From NCBI RefSeq assembly GCF_001949145.1, contig NW_019091402.1:2191529-2227980 (forward strand): a stretch of 36,452 bases of DNA. Reading direction: 5' to 3'. The translations under genes were made by a program, and so were the position numbers. Source of the stretch: Acanthaster planci (taxonomy: Eukaryota; Echinodermata; Asteroidea; Valvatida; Acanthasteridae). Under the pieces are notes generated by a model, which saw only the letters and a program-made list of their open reading frames with translations, ran no database searches and was not told the origin of the DNA. Shown in pieces: positions 1 to 12,081 of this stretch. Positions within the stretch are counted from its first letter, which is position 1. Each line of letters opens with the position of its first letter.

Positions 1-2050
1 GAACATCTTCTTCTTTCCTGAAGATGTTCTGAATAAAGAACGAAATAATGAATCAAACATGGCTTTCATTAGTCTTTATGGAGTCTGCATAATATTGAGA
101 GAAACTACTAATTAACCCTCTTTTCTTTCCCTCTCTTTTGTCCGCAGATTAAACCCTCCCCCCGGTCCAGTTCGTTCAATTGTATGTTTCTCGGATCTCT
201 TCCCACCTTACATCCCTTTGTTGCTCAACCAAGCCTTCCATGTAGTCCCCCCCGTTTCTTCACCCCCCTTATCCAGCCTGAAGCTTTCTTGACCTTTCCT
301 CCTGTCCTCCTTGATTCGTCCATGCTTTGTTGGTTCCCCCGTTCGCTTGTTTGTCCTGTCTACTTGTCATTTTGCCTTTGAGAAAGATTAGGCTAGGATT
401 GAAACGCCAGGCCCTCCATTTTGTGATTTGTATTTTAGGTCACTGTAGTCAGCAAGCAGTTTGCAGCAGTTTTGCATTACATATCTCGGCTGGTCTAGTT
501 CGACCAGTGAGTCAGATGCTTAAGTATGCGCAAGCTCAATTCTGTTACACGCGAACGACCCCAGTCAGCCTATGCCTATCTCACTCTCAGGGATTCTGGC
601 AACTTACTTGGTCATTAAGATCTCGTACAGTATTATTTTCATGTGAATGGTCCCCCCCCCATAATGAAAGATGAAATCGGTTACAACCAGCGGCGCGACT
701 ATGACCCGGAGCCTGGTCTAAAATGGTCGACGAGATCGTCCAAACCACTCGCGGTCACTTGGGCGGTGTTATAGTCTAACCACAGTCAACGATAGTCGTG
801 GCTCTAACTTGGCTATGTTGACGAAACCATTGAGTCAAATACAAAGCTGTTACTCGTGTGTAGTTGAGTTTGCCACGAACAACGTACGTGCATACACGAC
901 CCGAAACTCGAAAAAAATATGCGTTGTTTTCTGCCACTTTAAAAAAAGAAAACTCTAAAAGTAATTTTGATTAAGCAGAGATCATATGCAGGAGTTTATA
1001 CGACTGTTGAATATGAAAGAGGTATAAGGAATCATACATCGAGTGACCTATACTCCCTGTATAAATTTCTGTTGATTTTTTTTCCGGCCCACGTGATTTT
1101 TGACAAACCGTTCAAAATTAAGCGCGAATCGAACATTTGGCCGTTTTCTGGGAACAAATTTCGCACAAGTTCTTCCATTTTACAAGATAGGCCTATTTAA
1201 TTTACTTTTCGAACAGAACTCAGAACAAACTGACAAGGAAACATCAAAAACAAGGAAAACCTCACTCCGTCACCTCGTTATATGCGCAACTCGATGGACC
1301 GGTACATTTCAAGTGGCGGGGTATTGTGCATTTACTCCGTAAGACTTCCTCCTACCTTATCAAGAGTCATGCTCATACCTTATCAAGAACCCTGTTGAAT
1401 GTCTGTCCTGACGACGCCGACGTGATTGATTTCCAGATTTGCCTGACAGCCTGAAGCTGCCACGTATGTTCACGCAGCACTGCCGGTGTATTAATTCAGT
1501 TCACACATGGGATTGTATGGGGGCGCGCATGACAGCAGTAGCTGTATCAGGTCCTGTCTCCTGCGATACGGCTTCGAATTTTGATTTTTGTGCGTGCCGT
1601 AGTCTCACACATGGAGACGCCGCACCGCGTGTTGCCAACATAGAGGACATGTACAACAAAAACTGTTGAAAGTATTTCTTGTAGGGGTTTTCCTGAAGAT
1701 ATGCCCCAGTGCCCACATGATTTTTATCGACACTATTAAATCCTACTGAATTCTACTGTATTCGAATATCATCGGGACTTTCGGTTAAGTAATGTATTGC
1801 TTTGACACTGACAGAGTAAAGTCACAGCAAGCCTGATTTTTAAGTTCGTGAGATCTGGTTTAAAAATCCCAAAAGATCCCAAAAGTGGGCATGGCACCCA
1901 AACTTTGAAGGACCATAACTTGAAAACCATTTAAACTAGGAGGCTCAAACTTGGATTCTTTCATTTGTCATCTATGGCACTAATAGGATAAAAATCAGGC
2001 AAATTGAAGAGATGTCACTGGGGAGGGGGTGTGACTTGACATGAAATGAC
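1..2050. other. Non-coding DNA, no gene recognised
   Basis: I see no open frame with a recognisable domain on either strand. A pyrimidine-rich tract ending in an acceptor-like 'tttgtccgcag' lies near 131-146, but no open frame with a matching donor follows it, so I do not call an exon. Frames here reach at most about 115 codons and look like chance composition. It may be intronic or intergenic. Confidence 0.5.
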
Positions 2051-2068
2051 CCAAAGGCCAGATTGTGA

Positions 2069-2201
2069 GGCCGGACCAAATTGCGATGCGAATTGGCAAA
2101 AGTTGGACACAATTTCAACTCTGGCGAAATTTCGCAGCAAATTTTTCGTGACGTCAAATTCGCTTCGTTTTCGCATTCACCTGAAGCATGAACCGGCCTT
2201 A
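2069..2201. repeat. MITE-like remnant with 'aggccgg' ends
   Basis: The left edge begins 'aggccggaccaaattgcg' and the right edge ends 'gaagcatgaaccggcctt', giving short imperfect inverted termini about 130 bp apart. The right end is directly followed by 'aa', forming TTAA, while the left flank reads GTGA, so a TTAA target duplication is only hinted at. The interior words 'gcgaatt' and 'ttcgcattcacc' recur near 15109-15160. A short non-autonomous DNA transposon is inferred; the family is not established. Confidence 0.4.
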
Positions 2202-5200
2202 AATCTTACACTCTCGCGGTGAGCAAATTTCAAGAAAAATACTGGCTAGTGTTTATCTGGAAAGAAGACATTTTTGGCACAGTTCCAATACCAAACTTCA
2301 ACACAATTCATTTTCAAGGAAATTCAAGTTCAGCCTGACCTACGTATTTAAGAGATCAAGGCCTGTACAAAGAGAGGGTCAAAACAAGTAAGCAGTATCC
2401 GACGATACCTTAATTTATTGAGCTGCACTTCAGTAAACAAAATTAGACTAGTGCATATTTTCAAATACATACATTTATAGTATTTCCAAATGCATATTTC
2501 AGAAAGTATGACAAATTAAAATTAAATGAATTGTTTGACTAAAAACCATTTACATAGGAGTGAGTGGAATTTTGACATGAGCGGTTTAAGTGTTGAAATG
2601 CTGAAAAACAATTCTGTGCCAAGTTGAGGGTTTAACCACACCCAAAACAACACAGCCACAACAGGCAAGCAACAGTACGAGTACATAATCCATTTCTGCT
2701 CACTAACGAAGCGGACACCTTAAGGCCAAGTGAGGAAAAAGAGAGGTTCTTGTCTAGGGACTTTTGCAGACATTTTCAACACAGCAGGTAGGTTTTCTTT
2801 TCTAGGTAATTTTGTGTCAAGGAGTTTTCATTTCATCTGTCAGGTTTAATACCTGCTATGGTATTAAAGCTAGATATTTTGTTAGGGGCAAGAAAATGTT
2901 CAAATAAAATGTAACCAAAAACCAATTTAGGGAGACAGTGGTTCAGGAAAAAAAAGAAGCACCCAGGAACGAAAAAGAAGTATCTTTTCTTACTGTGCCT
3001 CAATGAAACTAAATCGTTGTGCTGTTCTGGGCAAAATGTCTGTGTGCTTAAATGCACCTGCAGATCAACCTAATTCACTTCAAGGACTATGCAATACTTG
3101 TGATTCCATTCAGTCAGAAAAAGTCAATATCTTTTGTCCATCTGTTCAAAGTCTTCAATAAATATTGAGAATCTTAAGTCCTTACATCTGATGAAGCACA
3201 CGGAAAACTAAAATTACAAACTGAATGGAACTGGCAATGATCAAAGTGCAACAACTGTATTGAACACAATTTTTCGTACAAGCATTTACTGTAAATCATA
3301 CCTTGGCATTAAATTCCTGAGTTGTAACAATTAGTGAGGAACCACATGCACAATCTTCAATTATCATCATCTTGCAAATATTATGCAATACATTGAAAAT
3401 TCACATATTGTTGCGCACGTCATATTGCACGAGAACTAGTGGCATACTTCCTGAGGTTTTCTGAAAGTGTGGTATGTTATTTCAAGGTTGTACAAGTTGA
3501 AAAGAGAGTGTGACTTGTAAGGAGATTGTGTCTTTTGAAATTCAAAATGAAAGGACCGGGGATGGGGGGGCACAAACATTCCACTGGTTATCGACGTGCG
3601 GCAGACTTTGGAACCAAATGGCTTCCATTCTCAAGTCGTCCCAAGTCTCGTTTCATTCGGCTCTAAGCTGGTCAGAGGCCATGCTGCAATTCAAGGTGTG
3701 CCACCCAGACGAATGAAGTACATCTATTTACTCATGCATGGAGACCCCTTCATTCAACAAAAAAAATGCATCCAAAATTGGCAAAAGGAATTGCGTTGCT
3801 GAGTAACTAACATCCTCTCTCGCACACGAAGCCTGTGATGATTCATGTGCAACTTTATAGCATGAACCTCAGACAGCTGTGATTCGGTGGATGCATGCCC
3901 AATTTCCCATCATACAATTCGGTGTGTGGTGGGGAAAGTGACCCAAATTTTCCAAATCTCAGCTCTGTCTCTTTGCTTCAAAATTGACCCAAGTGCTGAA
4001 ACCGAAACTGAAACCTTGTGTGTTAAATCTTTGTGCACCAGAAAAATCTACCTGCACTCAGCTATCGCTGGTGACAAAATTCCTAAAACTGTAATCGAAA
4101 AAGTCCAGGCTTTAAAAAACCTGCAAGTGCACCCCACATTCCTACACTTCAAATGATGCCATCAATACCTCAGTGGTAAAGTTCTGACTCCACTGACCCT
4201 AAAGATCTGCTGTTAAAATGCAACAAAATCCAACACAGCCGAACTGCGAATGCTGAAAGCAGTCACCTCCAACATCATGCCCAATTTTGTATCGATCTCG
4301 TTGGCATATCCAGGTCACATAAAAAATCTGGACTTGATCTTGTACCTACTGAAGCCACCGACGGCCATTTTACTGTGCCGAATACTACAGTAAAGGTTGA
4401 CTTGCTTGCCAATGTAACTATTGTTGACAACAACCATTTGGTTAGCAATTGCGAGCAAGTCTTTGTATCACCTTTGTATAGGCACAGTAAGATGGTTGCC
4501 CATGGCTTCAGTGACCTATGTGAGCTGATTGAAGGTCATTGCTGGTCCAGATTGTTTCTTGTGATGTCTGTGTTCCTGCATGCTAATCCCTCTATTTCCT
4601 CTTGGCACACTGCAGCCATGGGCATGCAGAGCCTTGATCTGGCCGCTTTACACAATTAATGTCACATTTTTTGGAATTTGAGTTATAATCAAATTGCTCA
4701 GATCCTAAGCTTTCATTCCATAAATAATTCATCTCTGTAGCATTTCGCATTGTGGAATTTTGCACTATTTGCATATTCATACAATTTCATTTTACCACAC
4801 ATGCTTTTCGAGATAATGCCCTTTAAACATAACGGACAGAAATAATAAACTTAATTTACATGTAGACACGCTCTTGGTTTTCCTTAGCAGCAGAGTCTTT
4901 GTAGTCAAGCAATTGGCATCAAAATATTTCCAAACATTTGTACCCCGGCACATGGAATGGGCCATTACTCGTTTTTGCATTGCCCAACTTAATATACCTT
5001 TTTGCCGCCGGTTCAGTGATTCTCGTGTATGTTGCTCATGCAATTTTATGCTTACTGCATTAGTTCTTATACCATGCAATTGGACAAAATGATTCTGACG
5101 CTATTGAACAAGGTGTCAGTTCGAGGCTCTGCATGCCTGTGGCGGCAGCGTGCCAAGAGCGAATAGGCCATTTGCTATTGTGTTGCGCAACAACTCCCAC

Positions 5201-5295
5201 TCTCCTGTGTAATCAATGCACCGCTGCACAACAACTGTGGACCACGGTGGTAACTTCTTGCTAAATGCAAGGGTTACAGGTCATATCATACGTGC
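2202..5295. other. AT-rich non-coding DNA downstream of the thioesterase gene
   Basis: This 3.1-kb stretch lies 3' of the minus-strand thioesterase stop codon. No open frame has recognisable content. It may hold the 3' UTR: a minus-strand AATAAA (plus 'tttatt' at 2414-2419) is a possible polyadenylation signal but would imply a UTR of about 3.1 kb, and a variant ATTAAA (minus) lies near 2845. Neither can be confirmed without transcript data. Confidence 0.35.
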
Positions 5296-5452
5296 GATTC
5301 ACAACAGTGTGCCTCTGAGAGTTTGTAAAGCATTGACTAATCACAGTGAGAGAAATCTGTCAACCTAATGCGCATTCAGAAAGGGTCGACAGATTTTGTC
5401 CACTGTGATTGGTCAACACGTTGCAAACTCTTGGAGGCGCACTATTGTGAAC
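5296..5452. repeat. Inverted repeat (hairpin) just 3' of the thioesterase stop
   Basis: The left arm (5296-5361, starting 'gattcacaacagtg') is an imperfect reverse complement of the right arm (5388-5452, ending 'cactattgtgaac'), with a 26-nt loop. Shared blocks include 'agagtttg', 'ttgac' and 'atcacagtg'. On the minus strand the hairpin begins about 120 nt after the thioesterase stop, so it probably lies in that 3' UTR. A foldback or MITE origin is likely; no clear target duplication is visible. Confidence 0.7.
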
Positions 5453-5573
5453 TGCCCGTATTCTGCTACATTCTGCAGTAGATTCATCAAACAATTTGCA
5501 AGCAGGGAGCATCAAAGGTTCTGGCGTCATTCTTTAAAAACCTTCCTCCAGTACACTGTATTCCGGCATACCA

Positions 5574-5757
5574 TTAAACTTGGCTCAAGCTTTCCAAACC
5601 TCTGGTCTTCGTCAGAGATATGATGTGTGTCCCCCAGGCTAAAATTTCACCGCTAGCGTTCAGTATGTGTGCCTGGGTGAAGGCCGTGCTCTTGCCAGCT
5701 TTGATGACATCAACGTCAATCGAGACTTTTTCTCCAATGTCCGCTGATCGAAAGAAA
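5574..5757 (-). CDS. ACOT13: ACOT13-like exon 3 (last coding exon)
   Basis: The acceptor is 'cttttccag|T' on the minus strand. The first base completes the split serine codon, then 60 residues and a TAA at 5576-5574 follow (184 nt, which fits the phase exactly). 'SADIGEKVSIDVDVIKAGKS' matches the family's 'SPAK.GE...I.A.VLK.GKT' strand pair, and 'GEILAWGTHI' matches the closing 'G..IA.G.HT' strand. The tail is about 12 residues longer than in the human protein. Confidence 0.9.
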
Positions 5758-8700
5758 CTGGAAAAGAAATTTCAAACGTGTTGGGCCAACAGCATCGAGT
5801 TGCAAAAAATATTCTTTAAAAATATATCAACCAAATCCTACATGTATGTATCACTTGGCCAACATCCTGACTTTTCAGAAAGGCAAAATCAGGGCTTCCC
5901 CTGGGGTACCGACATGTTTGAGGTAGTTAAACAAATGTTGCCAAATTCTCGCATCTAAAACAAAAGCAAGGGTTTTTAAAAGGACCTAAAACAATTTCTA
6001 CATGTAGATAGAATAATAGCAGATTTTCTCTAAATTTCCTCTCTATAAAAGTAAATCAATTTTATATTCTGTGTCCCTCTTTTCCACTCTGAATGATTTA
6101 AAACTGATCTATTTCCAACTATCTTCAGTTGTTTTGATTTTTCTTTCCATCTTTGTCTATTTTAAGTGTGAGGCAGTAAAATTCATCCGAAAAGGTTGCT
6201 AAAATCAGTGAACATGGTGAAGTGGGCCGCCTCACAGTTAAATTGGCAGGGGAAACCATGGACAGAATCTATCAGCCAACTTGACGAATACACAGACGCC
6301 ACGAACACTGACTCTTAAAACTCACAAATATGCCATTCTGATGAAAGATTCTGCAGGGAGGTAATACATATTACAGATGTACATGTACATCTCTATCATG
6401 AATATTGACCCCTATATAGTGTCGTGTGGTGTCAGGGCCCCCCTCCCTCCACCATTCTCCACCCCCCCCCAAATTTCCGGCACAAATTTGTTCCACTGGC
6501 TAGTTTGTGCTTGGCCAAGAGCAAACATGAAAGTGATTCCAAGGTATCAGATCCACAAGTGGCCTGGTACATTGAAATCAGGAGGTCCCAAATTGACTTT
6601 CTGAGATTTGTACATGGTCAGAAATAGAATTTCATAAGCCTTCAAATGGTACACATTGCAAGTGTGTTGATGGTAACCTTTCATGCATACACATCCAAAA
6701 TATACAGAAACCGCCATGTCGATTTTTTCAACCTTTACCCACATCACATTAGCCTCGGCCACTTGTTCCTAATTACGATGTACCGGGTCACAGATGTAAG
6801 TGCTGTAAGCTCACAAAAGGGGAACCGCTTCAACTCAAGCAAACCTCACGGCAAAAGTTTCAAATGGCCAAATTCACTCTGCTTTTTTGTTGCTGCAGTA
6901 AAACTGAGCCTAAACAATAGATCACACTGGCGTGCATGTACATGTACACCTAGGGTACCTCATGTTAAGCTGTGCACTGACTCCTATTCTGCCCACTTGC
7001 ATTGCCAGCGTGGCCAACGTTAACGTATCAACCATCATCGTCATGTAGCCACCGTGCAGTGTTCGCTGACCATTGGAGTGCTCCTCTTCAACAGTCAGTT
7101 CACAGCGAGAACTGCCACGGTTCGGGGAAACAGACACAATATTAACCTAGCAAAAGAGAGGAAACATTTTCCCGCTAAAAAGTAATTAATTTGCAAATGG
7201 ACCAATCACACGGAGGACTACAACTTCATGCTGTCCACTTCTGTTGCACCAATTTACTCCTGGGTGGAGAGAGGCACATAGGGGTAAAGTGGCTTACCCC
7301 AGATCACAACATGCTGCCACCAGCTGGATTCGAACCCCCGACCTTATGATCAGAAGCTACAAACCCTAACCACTAGGCCACATGCCCCATTGCAGATTGC
7401 ACGAGTCCCGCCGCCCATTCCAAAGCTTACTCCGTGTCTTGGTGTGACCATTTCAGCGGCAGGAGGAAAGATCTGTCACAGCTACACAGGCAGCGCATGT
7501 CGCACGTCACACATCCCACTGACAGTTACACAACGAAAACAAGTAAAGTTGCTACCCCTCGCCACCCAAAATGGCCGAACCAAGATGTGAAGAATGTAGC
7601 AAGCTTTGCCACTGGCGGGCCCGACACATACATGTGAAATCTGATAAACAGAAATGGAGCAATCTTCCTTGGGTGGAAGTGAAAGTTTGGCAAGTAAAAA
7701 TCCACTCACCAAACTCTCAAATTCAAAATCTAATTTTTTTTTAAATACTCGGTCTCATGCTCTGAAATCTTCATTCCATCCTTTTTAAGAGCTGCAGGTT
7801 ACTCAAGTTTGCTGTCACAGGAAAATTTGGTTAAACATCTTTGTTCCACCTGCGGATCATTCACCTCTAAAGATCGATTTAAAAAACCCATTGCGTTACA
7901 ACTCCATGCAAACTCATTGGCTCAAAGGTCACACGTAGTATGACGGAGTAGTGACTTTGGGTTCTAAAAGTACGTCCATGGTACCACAGAGCTATATATT
8001 ACCTGGTGCATGAAAGTAAGATCGGAAAGATTTCCATATACGGATGCCACTCAGCCATAGGCCTACCATGCATTACACCCTAAGTAGTTTCGATGTGATC
8101 ACAGCTACCGGATATACGGCGTTCAGGAATCAGTCATCAGCATGCTTTTTGTGAATGGTCCGCTAGGCCAGCACGGCGTGACATCGCTCTCGATGACAAG
8201 ACCATTTCCGATTTGAAGGAGAAATTTCTGTTTTTTTCTTCCCAAATGGGAGTAAACCTTATCATCATTGCTGGAATCTCCGACTCTCACTTGATCCTAA
8301 GCCGGGCACCTTAGACAGTTTAAGGACCATTTTGGAGGTGAATTCGGAGGATTTTAACTCAACGTACATGCTATTTTGAGTGAAATGAATTAATGAAACT
8401 GAAGGCATAATTTTTTCCTCGAAACTAGGAAAAGGGGAGTTTTCTGCAATTAGCAACCTAGGGGATAGTTTAAGCCGTACATGTAGGCCTACATGTAAGT
8501 ATTGAAAATATGTACTGGTGCAATTTCAGCTCATAAAATCCGGCAGATGTCTGATTATGCCCCCGGACATCCCCGATAAACTTTTTCAAAAGAAATCACC
8601 ATCAATAACAGGGCCCAGTATACAGTGGTAGGGCCTATATGACAAAGGAGTAGGCCTATATGACGAAGGAGTAGGCCTATAGGCTATAAGCCTACGTCGG

Positions 8701-9163
8701 GCCCTGTTTATGGGTTTAACCCTCAACCCATGCCCAGGCAGTGTAACTTCTATGACAAGTGTTTGCCAAGTAACGACTCAGTCATCATGGCTAATGGGTC
8801 ACAGGTGGGAATAATTTATTGCATCTCATTTTATTTCGGACACACACAGGCATGATGACACTCAAGCATAGCCCAAGAAATGTGGGGTTCGTCGTCGCGT
8901 CCACCGCGCTTGGACGGGAGACAGTGACTATATATATGACTGACTGAGAGTGAGCGAGAACGAAGATCTAGACAAAGGGCGAGCGGCAGTTTTGCAGTTG
9001 GCCCTACGTCTACAACACGTGAGTGACAGGCCTAGCATCTTAGCACGTGTATGGAACATCAGAAAAAACTTACACTCTTGAGAACTCTATCGTAATTCCG
9101 TCCTGAGGTGGTCATTTTCCACAGATGTCTGAATGTTTGCAGTACCGCTTCGGAGGCCGCCAT
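5574..9163 (-). CDS. ACOT13: Acyl-CoA thioesterase 13-like protein (hotdog fold), three exons
   Basis: Three minus-strand exons (9163-9074, 7146-6959, 5757-5574) join in frame into a 153-residue protein, close to the roughly 140 residues of mammalian ACOT13/THEM2. The family hydrolyses medium- and long-chain acyl-CoA to fatty acid and CoA, works as a homotetramer and associates with mitochondria. The signature 'EEEHSNGQRTLHGG' aligns with the family motif. Asn55, His61-Gly62, Asp70 and Ser87 match the active-site Asn50, His56-Gly57, Asp65 and Ser83 of the human enzyme. The glycine before 'TLHGG' in the human protein is arginine here. Introns are GT-AG, phase 0 then phase 2. The start ATG sits in a GC-rich context (caacATGGCGGCC). 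The introns carry a SINE and tandem repeats. All key residues are intact and no frame is broken, so this looks like a functional host gene. Confidence 0.93.
6959..7146 (-). CDS. ACOT13: ACOT13-like exon 2 (catalytic core)
   Basis: The exon is 188 nt, with acceptor 'ttttgctag|GTTAAT' and donor 'AACATGAG|gtaccc' on the minus strand. It encodes 62 residues plus two bases of a split serine codon. It carries all the active-site positions: HSN, LHGG, MVD and GVS. The following 'tgtacatgtacatgc' is intronic. Confidence 0.92.
7235..7390 (-). repeat. tRNA-derived SINE
   Basis: On the minus strand the head reads like a tRNA gene: an A box 'TGGCCTAGTGG' (plus 7370-7380) and a B box 'GGTTCGAATCC' (plus 7326-7336) at normal spacing, followed by a tRNA-unrelated body containing 'ctctctccacccaggag'. 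The acceptor ends do not pair well and no functional tRNA is claimed. It lies in intron 1 of the thioesterase gene, in the same orientation. Type III promoter boxes of this sort drive Pol III transcription in SINE families. Confidence 0.85.
8607..8708. repeat. Short tandem repeat inside 10-bp perfect inverted ends
   Basis: About three 21-22-bp units, 'ggcctatatgacRaaggagta', run from 8632 to 8684. The block is bracketed by 'aacagggccc' (8607-8616) and its reverse complement 'gggccctgtt' (8699-8708), which suggests a small DNA-transposon remnant. The flanking octamers ('atcaataa' and 'tttatggg', taken around a CAGGG start) do not match, so a hAT assignment is not supported. It lies in thioesterase intron 1. 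Confidence 0.5.
9074..9163 (-). CDS. ACOT13: ACOT13-like exon 1 (coding part)
   Basis: This exon encodes 30 residues from 'MAASEAVLQTF' to 'RNYDRVLKS', matching the helical N-terminus and the '(N/D)(F/Y)(E/D)RVL' segment of the family. It ends with donor AGT|gtaagt on the minus strand in phase 0. The 5' UTR must lie above 9163 but its extent is not visible. The nearest upstream sequence is GC-rich, as expected for a first exon. Confidence 0.9.
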
Positions 9164-9835
9164 GTTGCGCTACCCTTCTCCTTCGTAGGTCAAAAGAGGG
9201 CGCCATTGAAATGATCAAAATGAACAATATCTTTTTTGTTTTTTGAAGTCGGGATATCCGTTTTTAAAAATTTGAATTTTCTGCAAGCAGATAATTGGAT
9301 TCACAAATCTCACAGTACCCGAAAAGGGCAACTCATCAGTATGAAGATTTCAACGAGCGTTGCACCACTACGTTCAAATTTGAACGATCTTCGGACAATA
9401 CTGACTTCCATCATCACATTACACCCAACACAGACACCCAACAACTGCTTAGAAATGTGTTCATTACGCACAAGTGGTCTAAGTTAATTAGTTTACCAGC
9501 CTATTTTAAGACAGTTGCAAATCTGTTGCTAGTGGTAAGTTCGATATGACGGTAATGGACCATAGTAAGGCTTGTATTTTGTTTGCCCGTATGAAACAAA
9601 AGTTGTGTTATGGGAAGTTGGAGAAAAAATTCCTAAATAATCACTGTCAACTTTACAATGATGTGGTCCACAAACGGAGAAAGGCTTGACGTTATTAAAT
9701 GAGATGTCACTTCTCTGCGCCGTGCACGTTGTTTATTCGAGTAATTTTTTCTCGTCACGAGGATGTGTGCATAACATGACAGTATATAAAACTACAGCGC
9801 TCGATTTTTGGGTGTATCCGTGTTCGTGCCATATG
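9164..9835. other. 5' flank of the thioesterase gene
   Basis: This holds the 5' UTR and probably the promoter of the minus-strand thioesterase gene. I see no convincing TATA box at a sensible distance. Plus-strand frames at 9236-9549 show no recognisable domain. The rest is AT-rich with no identifiable feature. Confidence 0.4.
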
Positions 9836-10336
9836 CAGTAGGGGCAAAAAAAGTTACATACACTTGCTGGAAAACAGTTTTCCTGAACTTTTAGCTGTTT
9901 GAAATAGTTCTGCCAATTTTGAGGTGAGAGAATCAGCTTAATGTTCATAGAGTGTGCTTCAATTGAAAATACATTTATTATGGTTCAAAATATTAATATT
10001 ACTAAACATTATTTAGCGAAAATTTACATTTACCCCTTACTGTCGTTCAAAAACACTTCGGAAAGTTGTCCACTGCGACTATTATATGCGATGTGACAAA
10101 AAATACAGAAAGTGGCACTAAATATTAGGGTTGGAGTATGTAAAATTTTGATTTTTTGGTAAGTATAAATATAAATCATATGTCTCTGGGTGTTTTTATT
10201 TGACGCATACATCACCATGTACATTAAGTAGAAGCACATCTTGTCTGTCTTCGTGAAAAGAAATGTAAGTTGTGAAATTTGAGGAAAACTGCCGGTTTTT
10301 CGTTCCACCAGGTGTATGTAAACATTTTGCCCCTAG
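9836..10336. mobile_element. Non-autonomous Tc1/mariner-like element
   Basis: The left end 'cagtaggggcaaaaa..gttacatacac' mirrors the right end, which read as reverse complement gives 'ctaggggcaaaatgtttacatacacc'. Similarity continues inward for about 60 bp with the shared block 'cagttttcct'. 'GGGGCAAAA..TTTACATACAC' resembles Tc1-like terminal repeats. A TA precedes each end within one to two bases. The 380-bp AT-rich interior encodes no transposase, so this is a MITE-type derivative. Family assignment is by motif resemblance only. Confidence 0.6.
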
Positions 10337-12009
10337 TATTCTATGATTTGCCTACAAACTCAATCTCTAAATTTTATGCGACTTTTGTACAGCTATTCGG
10401 CCGTGATTTTTTAAAATTGTATTTTATCGGTACCCGATGCGCGGTTGCATTTAGAGTGCAGATTTCGATATTCATTGTCTGATTTCGAATTTTCTACAAG
10501 CACACACATGGATTTAACATGTCTGCACCCAGGATGGAGTCAAATCTTTTCCGCGCGGAGAATGAGAAGAATGGACGCCCGTTTCGGATATGCATTTGTA
10601 ACACATTGTGACTGCTTTTATCGTTTAATCCACCATCCCCGACTTGAATTTACAGTTCATTTAAGTTTGCGTCTGTCAGTGTCCCGATTTTGCCATAAGC
10701 CTATCAAATAAAATTCCAGTTCGTTGCTTTCTGCCGCTCAGTCAATTTCCTCACCTTGGCCATAATTCTATAGCATGGAAACAATTGCCAAGGTTATTTC
10801 TTTTATTAAGGTAGAGAGAGAAAAAAGGTGATTCCCATACAGTTCTATGTTGTTGGCGGTCACACTTTGTCCACGAAAAAGGAATGTCACGTGATCACAC
10901 ATGATAATCTAATCGGCGTACATCCCCACAATTTGGGGTTGTTCCTCAAAGTATAGTTTTTACCGAGTCAGGTGGAGGCTTTCCAATGCTAATGAATCGC
11001 GGTATGGTGTATACGAACAATTGGTTAGTTTGTAAGATTTTGCAAAATTGCTTGGACAAAGTGGCCAATTCGTCTCCACTTTGGTTGATACTTGCCTGAC
11101 TTAGTGCACGACTGTGGAAATTATATTTTTAATCAATAATTTTTTTGGGGGGGGGAGAAGCAAGATTTTACGGATTGGCATCTATCAGTGACGCCTTTTG
11201 CCTGGCAGAAGTTTTTAAAAATAATCTGCTGGTGATCATGCCTGAATCAATCCAGGAGGCGAAGTCCTCCAAAGGTATCGCTGATCAGGGAAATCTTTCC
11301 AGTTTGTTAAGGCTGCCACTTGACGTTTAAATTAGGTATTAGCTGTTTAGGATTTCCACCTGCTGTACCAAGTGGAGATAATCGACATAAAGACGTGTAT
11401 ACTATACGCTGAAATGAACTGCACATTGGTCAGCAATCTGCTACATGCTTTTTTTCCCCTAGAAGAGCCTTTCTCTTTTTTCCCCGACAATATTTATACG
11501 AAGGCGAAGGTACCAACAATTTTTGGTCTCTGCCAATTGCCAGTTTGGAGGGACCGATTTGGCCATGGTAATTATCCAATTTTTCCGGTGGGAATGCCCC
11601 TTACTGCTTCGTTTAAGCAAACGACGTGGACAACAACATCAGTATGTAAGAATTCAGCTTCAGAAAAAAAGTCTGGCTGAAGGTCATTTCAAATCTCAAT
11701 ACTGGAAGGCACCGTCGTCGAGCAATTGGCAAAGCTCGGCTTGAGGCTTCTTGATTACAACTCGCGTTTTTAACAATACGCGCAAAGTGTTGGAGTACTG
11801 CAGTGGGGTAGTGATGTAAATTTCAAATTTCCTCTCCGGGTACCGAAAGAAATCAATGCCTTTGCTGTTTGAAAGGAGTCCACGAATACAAACGCACAGC
11901 ACGGGGAGAAAAAAAATATGACTAGCACATTTTGCTTCTGGTCAGTTGCCACTTGTTGGGACACTGTCATTATATTTTGTGTCATTATTGCCGGAACACG
12001 TTCATTGTG
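10337..12009. other. Non-coding DNA, no gene recognised
   Basis: Open frames here (up to 102 codons) have no recognisable domain and no splice-supported extension. A poly-G run lies at about 11146-11155. I see nothing else to annotate. Confidence 0.4.
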
Positions 12010-12081
12010 TTTGGTTTGGTTTGGTTTGGTTTGGTTTGGTTTGGATTGGTTTGGTTTGGTTTGGTTTGGTTTGGTTTGGTT
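12010..12081. repeat. (TTTGG)n pentanucleotide microsatellite
   Basis: About 14 copies of TTTGG run with one interruption ('ttggattgg' near 12041-12049). The long low-complexity frames through it on both strands (WFGLVWFGLV, or KPNQTKPNQ on minus) are artefacts of the repeat. Confidence 0.95.

Noticed and set aside
3188-3210. 'ctgatgaagcacacggaaaa' as a hammerhead core
   Set aside because: The boxes are at suitable spacing, but the sequence between them cannot form stem II.
6646-7023. 125-codon plus-strand frame over thioesterase exon 2
   Set aside because: Antisense shadow of the exon and its intron.
7319-7390. tRNA gene on the minus strand
   Set aside because: A and B boxes are present, but the acceptor stem does not pair and a SINE body follows; it is the head of a SINE.
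8599-8715. hAT element around the 'cagggccc...gggccctg' ends
   Set aside because: The flanking octamers do not match, so no 8-bp target duplication; kept only as a repeat.
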